Part shown: positions 1 through 8,621 of the stretch, piece by piece
How the letters are laid out: each line of letters opens with the position of its first letter
Position numbering within the stretch: the stretch's first letter is position 1
Origin: Levilactobacillus cerevisiae
GTDB taxonomy: Bacteria; Bacillota; Bacilli; Lactobacillales; Lactobacillaceae
Length of the DNA: 64,000 nucleotides
NCBI RefSeq assembly: GCF_003946245.1
Contig: NZ_RHNN01000011.1
Span: 39,915 to 103,914, forward strand
Direction of reading: 5' to 3'
Made by a program: the position numbers and the translations under genes
Notes under the pieces: generated by a model
Told to the model about the DNA's origin: nothing
What the model saw: only the letters and a program-made list of their open reading frames with translations
Databases searched by the model: none

Positions 1-936
1 GACCTGAGTGAATTGGCCAATAATTTAGCCTTCAATCACGGGGGTTCGGCGGCCAGCCAGCTGCAGAATAAGGCGATTCCGGCGTTCAAACAACTCCTGA
101 ATCAGGGACCGCGGACCCAAGCGCTGGCCAACTCGCAAAGCTTCAGTAAGCGGGTCGCCCGGAGCCAACAGGGGAGCGATGACCTGGATGCCGCCCACGC
201 GACGGGAGACCAGGCCAAAATGCTCCTGCGGTTCCAAAATGTCCAAGACTACGCGCAGCGGCAATTAGATCGCTTGGCAGCCAGTTTCGACCCCAGTGCG
301 ACGGCGATTGACAACAGTCTGGACACCGTTTATTTACTCTTTCAAACGATTCTGAGCGCAATCCGGTTACTCAGTCAGGAATACGATCACATTCAGAGCC
401 AAACGGTGGACGTGCAGGCACTGACCGGCCAAGTCGACAAGCTACTGACGCGGTATCAATCGTTAATTGTTCGTCAACCGATTGCTCGGCATTTGCCATA
501 CGACCGCAACGACCTGGATGACGAAACCGACCTGTTAAATGCCACCACGATGGGCCCCGTGGCCTACGCGGCGGAGACTCGCACCAGTACGGTGGCGACC
601 GCGGCTGATAATCCACAACTCGCCACGGATGATGAAGACCTACCGGATTTACAAGACGGTCTGGCTGAATTCCAACAATTAGTCATGCAGGACGCTGATC
701 ACGGGGTGGTGGACCATGATTTAACCTTCACCTCGCAACACGCCCGCGACGAAGTCATTCGGCTGTACAGTGCCACGGGTTACGACCACTACGATAGCTT
801 CGCGCCGTTTGGTCGTCCGGTGGCCAAGGTGACGACGCTACAGGCAACGCCCGTGCAGATTCACTGTGTGGGCGAGGCCTACACGGTGACCTTGCCCGGT
901 ACGTTTGCGGTCTGGTTTGTTAAGGAGGACGCATGA
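1..936 (+). CDS. Wadjet JetA-like subunit (5' end cut by window edge)
   Basis: The frame is open from base 1, so this is the C-terminal 311 residues of a larger protein; the TTG at 13 has no ribosome binding site and is not taken as the start. In Wadjet defence operons the first gene encodes a kleisin-like (MukF-type) subunit of an SMC complex that recognises and helps cleave small circular DNA. The visible part is soluble, helical and acidic, and shows no catalytic motif. The assignment rests mainly on position: the stop overlaps the next start (ATGA), and genes for an accessory protein, an SMC-like ATPase and a Toprim nuclease follow. Family membership from this sequence alone is weak. Confidence 0.6.
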   Translation, partial: DLSELANNLAFNHGGSAASQLQNKAIPAFKQLLNQGPRTQALANSQSFSKRVARSQQGSDDLDAAHATGDQAKMLLRFQNVQDYAQRQLDRLAASFDPSATAIDNSLDTVYLLFQTILSAIRLLSQEYDHIQSQTVDVQALTGQVDKLLTRYQSLIVRQPIARHLPYDRNDLDDETDLLNATTMGPVAYAAETRTSTVATAADNPQLATDDEDLPDLQDGLAEFQQLVMQDADHGVVDHDLTFTSQHARDEVIRLYSATGYDHYDSFAPFGRPVAKVTTLQATPVQIHCVGEAYTVTLPGTFAVWFVKEDA

Positions 937-1955
937 GTAATTTACGCGCCACGGAGCGCTTGATTATCAATCAATTAATGGATCACGGCATCTTCACCAG
1001 TACCATTACGCCGCAGACCACGGGAACCACCGCCGACGCTATCAACGCCTTGAAACGGACGGTCACGCAACAACGATTGAACAGCTATTTTAAAAATCTC
1101 CTGGGAGTCGTTCCCGATAACTACCAGGAAAATTTACTCTTTCTCTTCGGGGACAAACGGTTGGAACCGGAGTCCGTGCACGTCTTGTTGGCGACCATCA
1201 AGGCCGTGATTAATTTACCAGAATTGCAAAACGCCCAGAGCGACCGGGTGGTACCGACGCAAACGATTATTCGTCAGGTGCACAGCGAGGTGGTGGAGCT
1301 GGATGAAAAGGAAATTCGCCGCCGAATCACGCATTTATTTGTGGACCGCTTCGCACTGTTCGTTCCCGACATGCCCGAGCTAGGTCCCAGTGACCAAACG
1401 CAAGAGGTGGAGGACTATTGGGATATCAGTCCGGACTTTAATTACGTTGCGCAATGCCTGGTAAACCACCTGCAGGCAGGCGAGAGCGCGCAACCGACCA
1501 CACCTATGCAGCGGGTCAACCGGGCGCTGTTGAACAAACGGTACTTGAGCCGCGACTCAAAGCTCTGGCCGGAACTCCTGGTGCATAAGGCAGAAATCGC
1601 GGAGCAGTGGGCCCAACTGGAGCGGTTTGAATTGGAATGTGGCGACGACTATGCGTTGCTACTGGACCGGACCCATCAGCCTAGCAAGGCCAAACCGTTT
1701 GTGGTAGCGATTGCCGTTGCCCGGTCGTTAGGGGTTGGGTTGCCGGTCGACAAATTAGTTCCCAGAATTCATTTAATTATTCGGCAGATTTTTCCGGAGG
1801 AGCAAGTGGGCATTAGCCTGGTTAAACAGGCCCTCACGGATAATGCGCTGATCACAGAGGAAAATGGGTATGTCAGTCCCACGCCGATTGCCAAACGTTT
1901 CGTGATGCGAACGGTGCTGGAACAAGACGAGCAACCAACTGAGGAGGAGAGCTAA
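933..1955 (+). CDS. Wadjet JetB-like subunit
   Basis: A 340-residue soluble protein, translationally coupled to the previous gene (ATGA overlap) and ending one base before the next start. In Wadjet and MukBEF-type condensins the second gene is a small winged-helix (MukE/KITE-like) protein that binds the kleisin and the SMC heads. The C-terminal third (about residues 255-325) reads like a winged-helix segment. At 340 residues it is larger than typical JetB proteins (inference from family knowledge), so it may carry an extra domain. Named from operon position rather than from a diagnostic motif. Confidence 0.55.
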   Translation: MSNLRATERLIINQLMDHGIFTSTITPQTTGTTADAINALKRTVTQQRLNSYFKNLLGVVPDNYQENLLFLFGDKRLEPESVHVLLATIKAVINLPELQNAQSDRVVPTQTIIRQVHSEVVELDEKEIRRRITHLFVDRFALFVPDMPELGPSDQTQEVEDYWDISPDFNYVAQCLVNHLQAGESAQPTTPMQRVNRALLNKRYLSRDSKLWPELLVHKAEIAEQWAQLERFELECGDDYALLLDRTHQPSKAKPFVVAIAVARSLGVGLPVDKLVPRIHLIIRQIFPEEQVGISLVKQALTDNALITEENGYVSPTPIAKRFVMRTVLEQDEQPTEEES

Positions 1956-1956
1956 T

Positions 1957-4900
1957 TTGACGAAGGTACGAGAACAATTAACGCCCGCCAGCTATCATCT
2001 ACGCAACTTTAACAAGTACGTGAAATTAGACATGCAGGCCGCAGAAAACGGAAACCTGACGCTGATCGGTGAAAACGCAGCGGGGAAGACCACACTAGCC
2101 AACTGTTTCTTTCCGATGCTGATTGATGGCTCAATCTCTACGCCTTCATTTAACGCGGCGAAGGGGACGGATAAGCTGGACCATACGGGAAATCCGCGGA
2201 ACAGTGCCCGGGATACCCGGAACTTTGAGGGGATGTTACTCGGCTGGGGCAGTGGTGCCATGAAGGTGCGGACTGGCTACAGTTATCTGGTCCTGCGTTC
2301 GGCCAAACGCCAAGTGATTCTGGGCCTGGGCGCACATCGTGCCGTTGGGGAGAGCCGCAAGCCGACTTGGTGGTTCGTGGCAATCAGTGATCAGGTGACG
2401 GAACCCCTGACGGTAGTGACCACGGCCGCTGACGGGGCGAGCCTGACGGAAGAGGACTTCCGTCAGGCTAACGCTGGTTTGGGCAAGCAGTTACGGCTCT
2501 TCAATCAGGCGGCCAATTACCGCGAGTACGTGGCCACGCAAGTCTACGGTTTCGCGGGCGGCGAATCGCTGGGGAAACTGGCGGCCGTTTACCGGTTGCT
2601 GGCATCGCCCATTTTAACGGCCGGTAATGCCCGGTTTACGCCGATTCGTGAGGCACTGAAGAATGCGCAAGAGGGAATTGACCCGCAAATCATCCAACAG
2701 GTGGCCGATAGCCAACGCGAGGTCAACCAGACCAAGGGTGTCTTGGACCGGCTGAAACAGGCCCAGAAACGCCTACAGAAGATGAAAAAGGAGATCTTCT
2801 GGCGCAATCTGAACCACATTCGTGAAACCACGCTGGATCCCTATAGTCAGGTGCGTCACGACTACGAAAAGAAGCAGGAAGTCATCGATCAAGCGCGGCA
2901 AACGATTGTGACCGTGGACGAGCAACTTAAAATTTTGACGGAAAACCTCACGCAGAGTGCGGAAAAGTTACGCCAGTTGCGGCAAGACAAGGCCAATCAA
3001 AAGAGTATCGAGGTCTTGCGCGACCAATACCAAGCGCAGATCAAAAGCCTGACCCAACGGCTGGCAACCTATCGCGCGCAACAAAAGCAGTTGGAAAAAC
3101 TCCGGACGCAACTAACCGACGTGACGGACCAACAGGCGGCGTTGCGTGCTCAGCAGCAAACGACCAATGAGCAGGAACTGCGGCCGCTGTTGACCCAGTT
3201 AGCCACGCAAGCGACGGGCCTGTCCGAATTGATGGACGTGGTCACCGAGGTGGATCCGGCTAAACTCAGCGACCAACTGATGGGCTACATTCGTCAGATG
3301 AAGAAGGTCCTGACACGCTACCAAGACGATGAACGGGCCAAGGAACGGGTCAGTCAAGATGTCCAAATCGTGGGCGAGATGCGGGGCGAACTGGATACCC
3401 GCATCGACCAACACGCCCAAGGGCCATTGCAGGGCCGGGTACGGAAGGACTTGCACCAAGATAACGCGGAGGTTCACGAGGCCGGGGCAGCTAAAATGAA
3501 TACCCAGTTCCAAGAGATTTTGGCCAAGCAACAGGCCGCGTTGACCGCCCATCCCGATTTAAAAACGATTCTTGCCCAGGCAGACTTTTTAACGCGCCTG
3601 ACTCAGCAGCAAAAATCTCTGGCCGATATGGTTCGCCATTTAGCCGACATGGCGCGTGAGTTAAGCCAGTTGGCCGGTCAACAGACCTTTTTCGAGCAAC
3701 AGATTGCTGATGTGGTGGCGCAGGTGGAAACTGGGTTTGACGCCCAACAGGTCGAAACCGAGATCAGCGATACGCAGACGCGGCGGGATGCCCTGGTGAT
3801 TGATACTCAGATCGATCAGAAAATTGGTCAAGCAGAACGTGACCAGCAACAATTCGCCGTCGAGCAACAAACCTTGAATAACCAACGGGCAAACGCGGAA
3901 GGCCGCATCAGTTCGGCACAAGATGACCGGGCCAGCCTCGAAAAACGCCTACAGCAGTTGCAGGATCAGGGACAGTTAGGCTTGCAGACGTTGGCCCCCT
4001 ACGTGCCGGCTGACGCTACGTTAACCACGATTATTGAGGCGCTGGCCTTTGTGCAACAGCACAACAGTGAGGTGCGGACGAGTAGTTACGGCGATATCAG
4101 TGATTGGATTGGTCGCCTGATTCATAAGAATAATAGTGACGGCATTGACCGTAACGCTTTGGATACCATTTTTGAGGAGCGCGGTTACGCGGATTTTGCC
4201 AGCGCCATGCGGCAACAGCGGTCCGTGAATCAAAATGGCCTGAGCGTCGTGGCCTTTGATATTAATCGGGCACTCCTCTTGATGGCCACGGACGAAAGCC
4301 ACGTGGAAAAAAAGTTGGCGGAGTTAACCACGGGCAATAACGTTGCCCAGGATACCTACATGGCGGCCGCCGTTCAGCGGATCACCGCGCAGTACCTCTT
4401 GATTGCCGACTACAACCGGATGTTAACGGAGGGCGTTAGTCGCGAACAGAGTATCAAGTTGAAGATTGAATTGACGCCGGCCGACGTGGAACCTAAAATC
4501 ATCGAAGAAGCCTGTGACCCGCAGCTCCAGGAACGGCCCGCACTTCTAGCCGAGGTTCAGAATCGTTTGGAGAAGCTGGCCAATGACTTAACGGTGGCCG
4601 ATGACGATGAACGCTTTATGGTGGCAGCGCAACAGCTCTTGGACACCCGGCAGTGGTCGGCCTTTAAGGTGCTGATCAAGCGGCGCCAGAGTGATGAGAA
4701 TCACTACGAAGAGGTCGATGACAAGTTCGTTCAGTCCGGCGGCTCCGGGGCGGAAAAAGCGCAGGCAATGGTCTTACCACTGTTACTGGTACCTAAGATG
4801 GTGCTTCAGCGCGCCACCTTGAAGGACGCACCGTACCTGGTGATGTTTGATGAATTTGCTGATAAATTGGACCCGGAAACGGCAAAATCCTTTGCCAAAA

Positions 4901-5082
4901 CCATTGCGCGCTTTGGCTTTAACTTTATCGCGACCATGCCGAGTGGTGCCCAGAACAAAATTTTGGCGGATCGCGTCGACAACGTGGCTTATGACGTGAT
5001 TGCACCCAAGAACCCCAACGATGGCCGCTTCCACGTGAACGTTGTCCGGGAGGCGCTGAGTTGGGGGGATGGGCATGAGTGA
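1957..5082 (+). CDS. Wadjet JetC-like SMC/MukB-type ATPase
   Basis: This 1041-residue protein has SMC architecture. A Walker A motif (GENAAGKTT) lies at residues 38-46, long Gln-, Ala- and Leu-rich coiled-coil arms fill roughly residues 250-720, and a C-terminal head carries an ABC signature (SGGSGAEKA, near 926) and Walker B (VMFDEFADKLD, near 964). In Wadjet systems this subunit is the loop-extruding motor that senses small circular DNA before the nuclease subunit cuts it. Translation starts at a TTG behind a strong GGAGGAG site that overlaps the end of the upstream gene. The stop overlaps the downstream gene. Chromosomal MksB-type condensins have similar heads; the adjacent Toprim protein favours Wadjet. 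Confidence 0.75.
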   Translation: MTKVREQLTPASYHLRNFNKYVKLDMQAAENGNLTLIGENAAGKTTLANCFFPMLIDGSISTPSFNAAKGTDKLDHTGNPRNSARDTRNFEGMLLGWGSGAMKVRTGYSYLVLRSAKRQVILGLGAHRAVGESRKPTWWFVAISDQVTEPLTVVTTAADGASLTEEDFRQANAGLGKQLRLFNQAANYREYVATQVYGFAGGESLGKLAAVYRLLASPILTAGNARFTPIREALKNAQEGIDPQIIQQVADSQREVNQTKGVLDRLKQAQKRLQKMKKEIFWRNLNHIRETTLDPYSQVRHDYEKKQEVIDQARQTIVTVDEQLKILTENLTQSAEKLRQLRQDKANQKSIEVLRDQYQAQIKSLTQRLATYRAQQKQLEKLRTQLTDVTDQQAALRAQQQTTNEQELRPLLTQLATQATGLSELMDVVTEVDPAKLSDQLMGYIRQMKKVLTRYQDDERAKERVSQDVQIVGEMRGELDTRIDQHAQGPLQGRVRKDLHQDNAEVHEAGAAKMNTQFQEILAKQQAALTAHPDLKTILAQADFLTRLTQQQKSLADMVRHLADMARELSQLAGQQTFFEQQIADVVAQVETGFDAQQVETEISDTQTRRDALVIDTQIDQKIGQAERDQQQFAVEQQTLNNQRANAEGRISSAQDDRASLEKRLQQLQDQGQLGLQTLAPYVPADATLTTIIEALAFVQQHNSEVRTSSYGDISDWIGRLIHKNNSDGIDRNALDTIFEERGYADFASAMRQQRSVNQNGLSVVAFDINRALLLMATDESHVEKKLAELTTGNNVAQDTYMAAAVQRITAQYLLIADYNRMLTEGVSREQSIKLKIELTPADVEPKIIEEACDPQLQERPALLAEVQNRLEKLANDLTVADDDERFMVAAQQLLDTRQWSAFKVLIKRRQSDENHYEEVDDKFVQSGGSGAEKAQAMVLPLLLVPKMVLQRATLKDAPYLVMFDEFADKLDPETAKSFAKTIARFGFNFIATMPSGAQNKILADRVDNVAYDVIAPKNPNDGRFHVNVVREALSWGDGHE

Positions 5083-5884
5083 GTATCAACAGCAATATGA
5101 ACAGGCAACGGGCAAACGGGTGTCGGCAGCTGCCGCCAAATTGGACGGGTTGTTTGATCGGATTGCCAATGGTGAAGTTCTGCCGCCACGGGGGCAACAG
5201 GCCGTAGACCTAGGCTTAACGGCCCACAGTCTAAACGACGCCCGAGAAAATCCGGCGGTGTATGACTACTATCACTGGGTGCTGACCAATTACTTTGCGC
5301 CCCAGCAGATTCAAGAGGTGACGGCAAAGTTGATTGGCATGGCATTTACCTGTGCCAATATCTTTCAAACCGACCTACCCCAGCCAATCACGTTAAACCC
5401 CTGGCAGATCCCAGCGATGCGAACGTTTCCGCTACGCACGACGCGGGCAATCGTTGTGGAAAATAATGGCGTATTTGCCTGGCTTCTCCAGCTACACCCG
5501 GAGTGGCCGCTAATCAATCAGTCGGGAAACGACTTTAACGCGGCATACGTTGACCTCATCCAGGCCCTAGAACGACAGCACGTCCAGTTCACGTACCTCG
5601 GTGACTTAGACAGTCGGGGCATCCAGATGGCCGATCACCTCTTCAACGTCTTACGACAAACGTCAATTGAGACCTTCACCGCGCTACAGTCACCGGCCAA
5701 TGTGGTGAAGTGGTTGACGCTGAACGGGAGAGTCGATGGGCAACGTACCCGCCAGCTAACGGTCCAGAATCCCGTGTTCCAAAAGGAAATGAACTCGATT
5801 AACCTACTGGGTAAATTTGTGGAACAGGAACAGTTGATTGGCGCGTACGAAACGCTGATCACAGCGTGGTTAGCGCAAAAATAA
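5075..5884 (+). CDS. Wadjet JetD-like Toprim nuclease subunit
   Basis: A 269-residue protein whose C-terminal half reads as a Toprim domain: the acidic residue in VVENNG (E129) and the GDLDSRG motif (D177 and D179) match the metal-binding Glu and DxD of topoisomerase VI/Spo11-like Toprim folds, as in the DUF2220/DUF2399 domains of JetD. JetD is the subunit that cleaves plasmid DNA. The ATG at 5075 is chosen over 5069 because GGGGGG lies six bases upstream; either way the gene overlaps jetC by 8-14 nt. It is shorter than many JetD proteins. A strong terminator follows and closes the operon. Confidence 0.7.
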   Translation: MSEYQQQYEQATGKRVSAAAAKLDGLFDRIANGEVLPPRGQQAVDLGLTAHSLNDARENPAVYDYYHWVLTNYFAPQQIQEVTAKLIGMAFTCANIFQTDLPQPITLNPWQIPAMRTFPLRTTRAIVVENNGVFAWLLQLHPEWPLINQSGNDFNAAYVDLIQALERQHVQFTYLGDLDSRGIQMADHLFNVLRQTSIETFTALQSPANVVKWLTLNGRVDGQRTRQLTVQNPVFQKEMNSINLLGKFVEQEQLIGAYETLITAWLAQK

Positions 5885-5886
5885 AG

Positions 5887-5930
5887 AGAGACCCGTTAAC
5901 GATGCGTTTGCGTCGTTGACGGGTCTCTTT
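5887..5930 (+). terminator. Rho-independent terminator of the Wadjet-like operon
   Basis: A 16-bp stem (AGAGACCCGTTAACGA pairs with TCGTTGACGGGTCTCT, one G-T pair) with a 10-nt loop, followed by TTT, starts 3 bases after the jetD stop. Confidence 0.85.
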
Positions 5931-5938
5931 GGCGGACA

Positions 5939-6052
5939 CTATTTTTTCTCAGCAGAACGGGCTGGCGCTTTGACCGTTTGACAACTTCCCAGCGTGACCA
6001 AGGCCACGGTCACAAACAAAGCGGTAAATGACGTGATGAGTTTAACCAACAT
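5939..6052 (-). CDS. Small exported peptide, possible lipoprotein
   Basis: A 37-residue peptide beginning MLVKLITSF, with a hydrophobic stretch that ends in LGSC, which resembles a lipobox, and a basic tail. The start at 6052 is supported by GGAGGA eight bases upstream; an in-frame upstream ATG lacks a ribosome binding site. If LGSC is processed, the product would be a tiny membrane-tethered lipopeptide; otherwise it is a single-pass membrane peptide. The function is not recognised. It is transcribed away from the GNAT gene. Confidence 0.55.
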   Translation of the reverse strand: MLVKLITSFTALFVTVALVTLGSCQTVKAPARSAEKK

Positions 6053-6259
6053 AAGCGGTTCCTCCTCCGAATGGACTAGAACACTTGCTGTGAGTGTACC
6101 ACGTAATTTCGGTGAGCAGGAAAGTTTCGTTTTACCCGCCAATCTAGGCCTATCCGAAACTAAATTGCCTAGAATTGGTTCACAAACTGAACGCAAGCAA
6201 AGTTAAGTTAGAACCGGTAGAATGGAAAGTAAGAAATTTATCGAGGAGGAACTACAACC

Positions 6260-6688
6260 ATGCCAACCCTTAAGCGCGTTGATTCACTGACCTTAGACCT
6301 CTACCTGAAAGGCATCTTCACCCAGCAATTTGACCAGCATCACTTCGATTACGACGGTCAGGTGGGCGAGGTCCTGGCCATCGGCGCGTATGACGACGAA
6401 CGCCTGATTGGCGGCATCCTGATGCGACGGCGCTACGACCATTTGGATATTGCCAAGCTGGCAATCGACAGGGCCTATCGGGGCAAACGGTTGGGAACGC
6501 AACTGATCCGGGCCGCCGAAAAACTAGCGCGGGACCGGCACGTCATCAACATCACGCTCTCAACTCGCAGCTATCAGGCGGTCGGCTTCTACGAAAAATG
6601 TGGGTACCAAATCTACGGGACGGTGGTCGATCTCCCGTTTGCGGGCGTCACCACCACCTACTTCGTGAAGCGCCTGACGGCAAAATAA
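6260..6688 (+). CDS. GNAT family N-acetyltransferase
   Basis: This 142-residue GNAT-fold protein would transfer an acetyl group from acetyl-CoA to an unknown amine. The core is visible: a beta-alpha segment LAIDRAYRGKRLGTQLI (around residues 70-86), in which RGKRLG is the acetyl-CoA pyrophosphate-binding loop, followed by the STRSYQAVGFYEKCGY motif near residues 100-115. A GAGGAGG site precedes the ATG. It is a single-gene unit between opposite-strand genes. The substrate cannot be predicted. Confidence 0.85.
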   Translation: MPTLKRVDSLTLDLYLKGIFTQQFDQHHFDYDGQVGEVLAIGAYDDERLIGGILMRRRYDHLDIAKLAIDRAYRGKRLGTQLIRAAEKLARDRHVINITLSTRSYQAVGFYEKCGYQIYGTVVDLPFAGVTTTYFVKRLTAK

Positions 6689-6710
6689 AAAGCCCTCCAC
6701 CGAGAGCTTA
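6689..6710 (-). terminator. Terminator of the secreted-protein gene at 6708-7610
   Basis: Read on the minus strand, AAGCTCT pairs with AGGGCTT around a CGGTGG loop and is followed by TTTTATTTT. The stem begins in the stop codon of the minus-strand gene. Confidence 0.6.
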
Positions 6711-7610
6711 ATCACTGACACCATCGTAGCCAATGAACGTGTAATAGGTTTGCCCGCCAATGCGGTACAGACTATCAAACGTCCCCGCTGTCCCCGTTTC
6801 CGGATTGCCGGTCGTGTGTTGGGGCTGGTGCAGATTTTTTAAAGTTAGTTTGTATTGGGCGTTGCCAGTGTGGCTAACGCGGGTGGTCTTAATTCCCGCA
6901 ACGGCATGGCTAAAGTACAGCGTCCGGTTAGGGTCGTGGAAGGCCGTTTTCGTAATTTTGGCCATGCCGATGGGTTTCTGATAAAAGCCCAGACCGGCGT
7001 TGGCCTTAGCGTCATATTGTAGAACTTCTAAATAGCCATCCGGTGTGACGCGGATACTCTTACTATCGGGTTCAATTGGGCTCAGAGCCGCATCGGCGCC
7101 ACCCACGTAGAGGTCGCCGTGACTGTAGCCGGGCATGTAGTCCGGAGCCTTGACCCGCTTGAACGCAGAGAGCTTGGTGGTATCCGTGATGGTTGCCTGC
7201 GGATCATACGCGCTGGCGCCGGGGTCAATCGTATAACCCGGACGGGCACTGTTAGCCAGTACCGGGTAACTTAACCGCGCCAAGAATAATTGGAGGCTGG
7301 GGACCAAGTAACTGCCCGCTTTAGTCGTAGTTAGGTTACCGGCCACCGTGATGCCAGCGGGGAGTGTGAGTTTTTGACTGATTTCGTGACCCGTTTTATA
7401 AGTTGGGTAATAAGCGACTTTGACCGTCACGGGACGGGTGGTCTGGTAGTAGGCACTCAGGTTTAAAAAGTCCGTGCTGGCCGTATAATCGCCAACCTTG
7501 ACCAGGGCGCTGGGCTTCTCCGTTTGGGCGTGAGCAGCCAGTAAGCCACTACAGATGACCAGCCCAAGAGCCAACAACCCGAGGGTGTTTTTAACAAATT
7601 TTTGATAAAT
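6708..7610 (-). CDS. Secreted protein of unknown function, apparent ATT start
   Basis: The protein has a signal peptide and a 270-residue extracellular part with no recognised domain. No ATG, GTG or TTG stands at a proper distance from a ribosome binding site. AAAGGAG is followed nine bases later by ATT (7610-7608), which would give YQKFVKNTLGLLALGLV, a textbook signal peptide with basic N-region, core and AHA-Q cleavage site. The only canonical codon (TTG at 7577) lies 33 bases further on, removes all basic residues and leaves the site too far away. The gene therefore either uses a rare ATT start, as infC does, or has lost its ATG by one substitution. Confidence 0.65.
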   Translation of the reverse strand: MYQKFVKNTLGLLALGLVICSGLLAAHAQTEKPSALVKVGDYTASTDFLNLSAYYQTTRPVTVKVAYYPTYKTGHEISQKLTLPAGITVAGNLTTTKAGSYLVPSLQLFLARLSYPVLANSARPGYTIDPGASAYDPQATITDTTKLSAFKRVKAPDYMPGYSHGDLYVGGADAALSPIEPDSKSIRVTPDGYLEVLQYDAKANAGLGFYQKPIGMAKITKTAFHDPNRTLYFSHAVAGIKTTRVSHTGNAQYKLTLKNLHQPQHTTGNPETGTAGTFDSLYRIGGQTYYTFIGYDGVSD

Positions 7611-7850
7611 GGGAACCGGCTCCTTTCGAAAAATGTCTAAGGTTAAGTATACCTGAAACCGAGCTGAATTGCACCGAACTTATGTTCTTTTGGCAAACCC
7701 AGTGGGGATTCATTTAGAAAACGGGTCGCGTTAGTTCTCAGCAGTCATTACCGCGAGCCAGGGTGATGGCTTTTTTTGGCAGGCAAAACGCAGCCTTAAC
7801 GTCAAGCACGCCCAACCGCTAAGCACCTGAAATAAGACATTTCCCCGCAG

Positions 7851-7865
7851 TTAACCCGGGTTATA
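7851..7865. repeat. 15-bp operator-like repeat, copy 1
   Basis: TTAACCCGGGTTATA contains the perfect 12-bp palindrome TAACCCGGGTTA. An identical 15-mer occurs at 8526-8540; the two copies flank the broken XRE regulator gene, about 675 bp apart. It lies about 100 bp upstream of that gene, in the position of an operator. Confidence 0.6.
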
Positions 7866-7968
7866 TTTGCCGGCAACGCCGCTAAAACCCGCGTTGACAA
7901 CCAAATAGTCCGGGAAATTTTCCGTGGTGTTTGCTATGATTAAGGTGTTCATTCGGGGAGGAATGGTC

Positions 7969-8529
7969 ATGGAAATTAGGGAACAACTTAAGCAACAGCG
8001 GGCACAACGGCACTGGTCGCAATAGGACCTGGCCGAGCGCCTACAGATCTCGCGGCAGTCCGTTTCAAAGTGGGAGCGGGGGACCGCGTTACCCAGTTTC
8101 GCCAACGTGGTCGCCATCAGTGACCTATTTGGCTTGTCAATTGATGAGCTGATTCGTGGGGACACCGAGCTCATGGACCAACTCACGGTGGCCGACGAGG
8201 AAGACGTTGGTCCGGTGGGGCGGGTCATTTACGGCGGCCTGTTTTGGGGTGTGATTGGCTTCTTGGCCACTTGGGCTTTGGGCCTGGATTACCAGGATAC
8301 GGCGGCCTTGTTGCAACTACCAATTGTTTTGGTCTTTATTGCCTTACTGCTGACAATCTACGCCAACCAGTAACACCACCGGGCGCCGTTATCGCGGGCC
8401 GTGATCTGGTTGAGCATCGGCCTCATTGCGCTCATGGTCTTGCCACTGATTAGTGCGAATGTGGCAGCCATCGTTAAAGTTGTGCCGGGTGCCGCTCGGG
8501 CAGGCTGGCATGCCGGTGCTGGAAATTAA
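7969..8529 (+). pseudogene. XRE-family regulator with membrane domain, two nonsense codons
   Basis: Reading from ATG 7969 (GGGGAGG seven bases upstream) gives an N-terminal HTH_3 domain (MEIREQLKQQRAQRHWSQ, then TAG at 8023-8025, then DLAERLQISRQSVSKWERG), a linker, and two hydrophobic segments. The frame meets TAA at 8371-8373 but continues in the same frame, with a third hydrophobic segment, to TAA at 8527. Both stops look like single substitutions in an otherwise intact gene of about 185 codons: the first replaces the residue usually Glu or Gln in the WSQ-x-DLA motif. Intact homologues are one-component regulators with a C-terminal membrane domain. The fragment from 8107 has no start signal of its own. 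Confidence 0.75.
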
Positions 8530-8540
8530 CCCGGGTTATA
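8526..8540. repeat. 15-bp operator-like repeat, copy 2
   Basis: Identical to 7851-7865. It overlaps the end of the broken XRE gene and lies about 80 bp before the DeoR-family gene, so it may have been a second operator of the lost regulator or a site for the DeoR protein. Confidence 0.55.
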
Positions 8541-8621
8541 AATTTCCCGTTCTGGTTATTTTGGCGTACACTTGATGGAAAGTCGAAAATAATTGCTTTC
8601 TATCGAAAGGAGCAGGTACTC

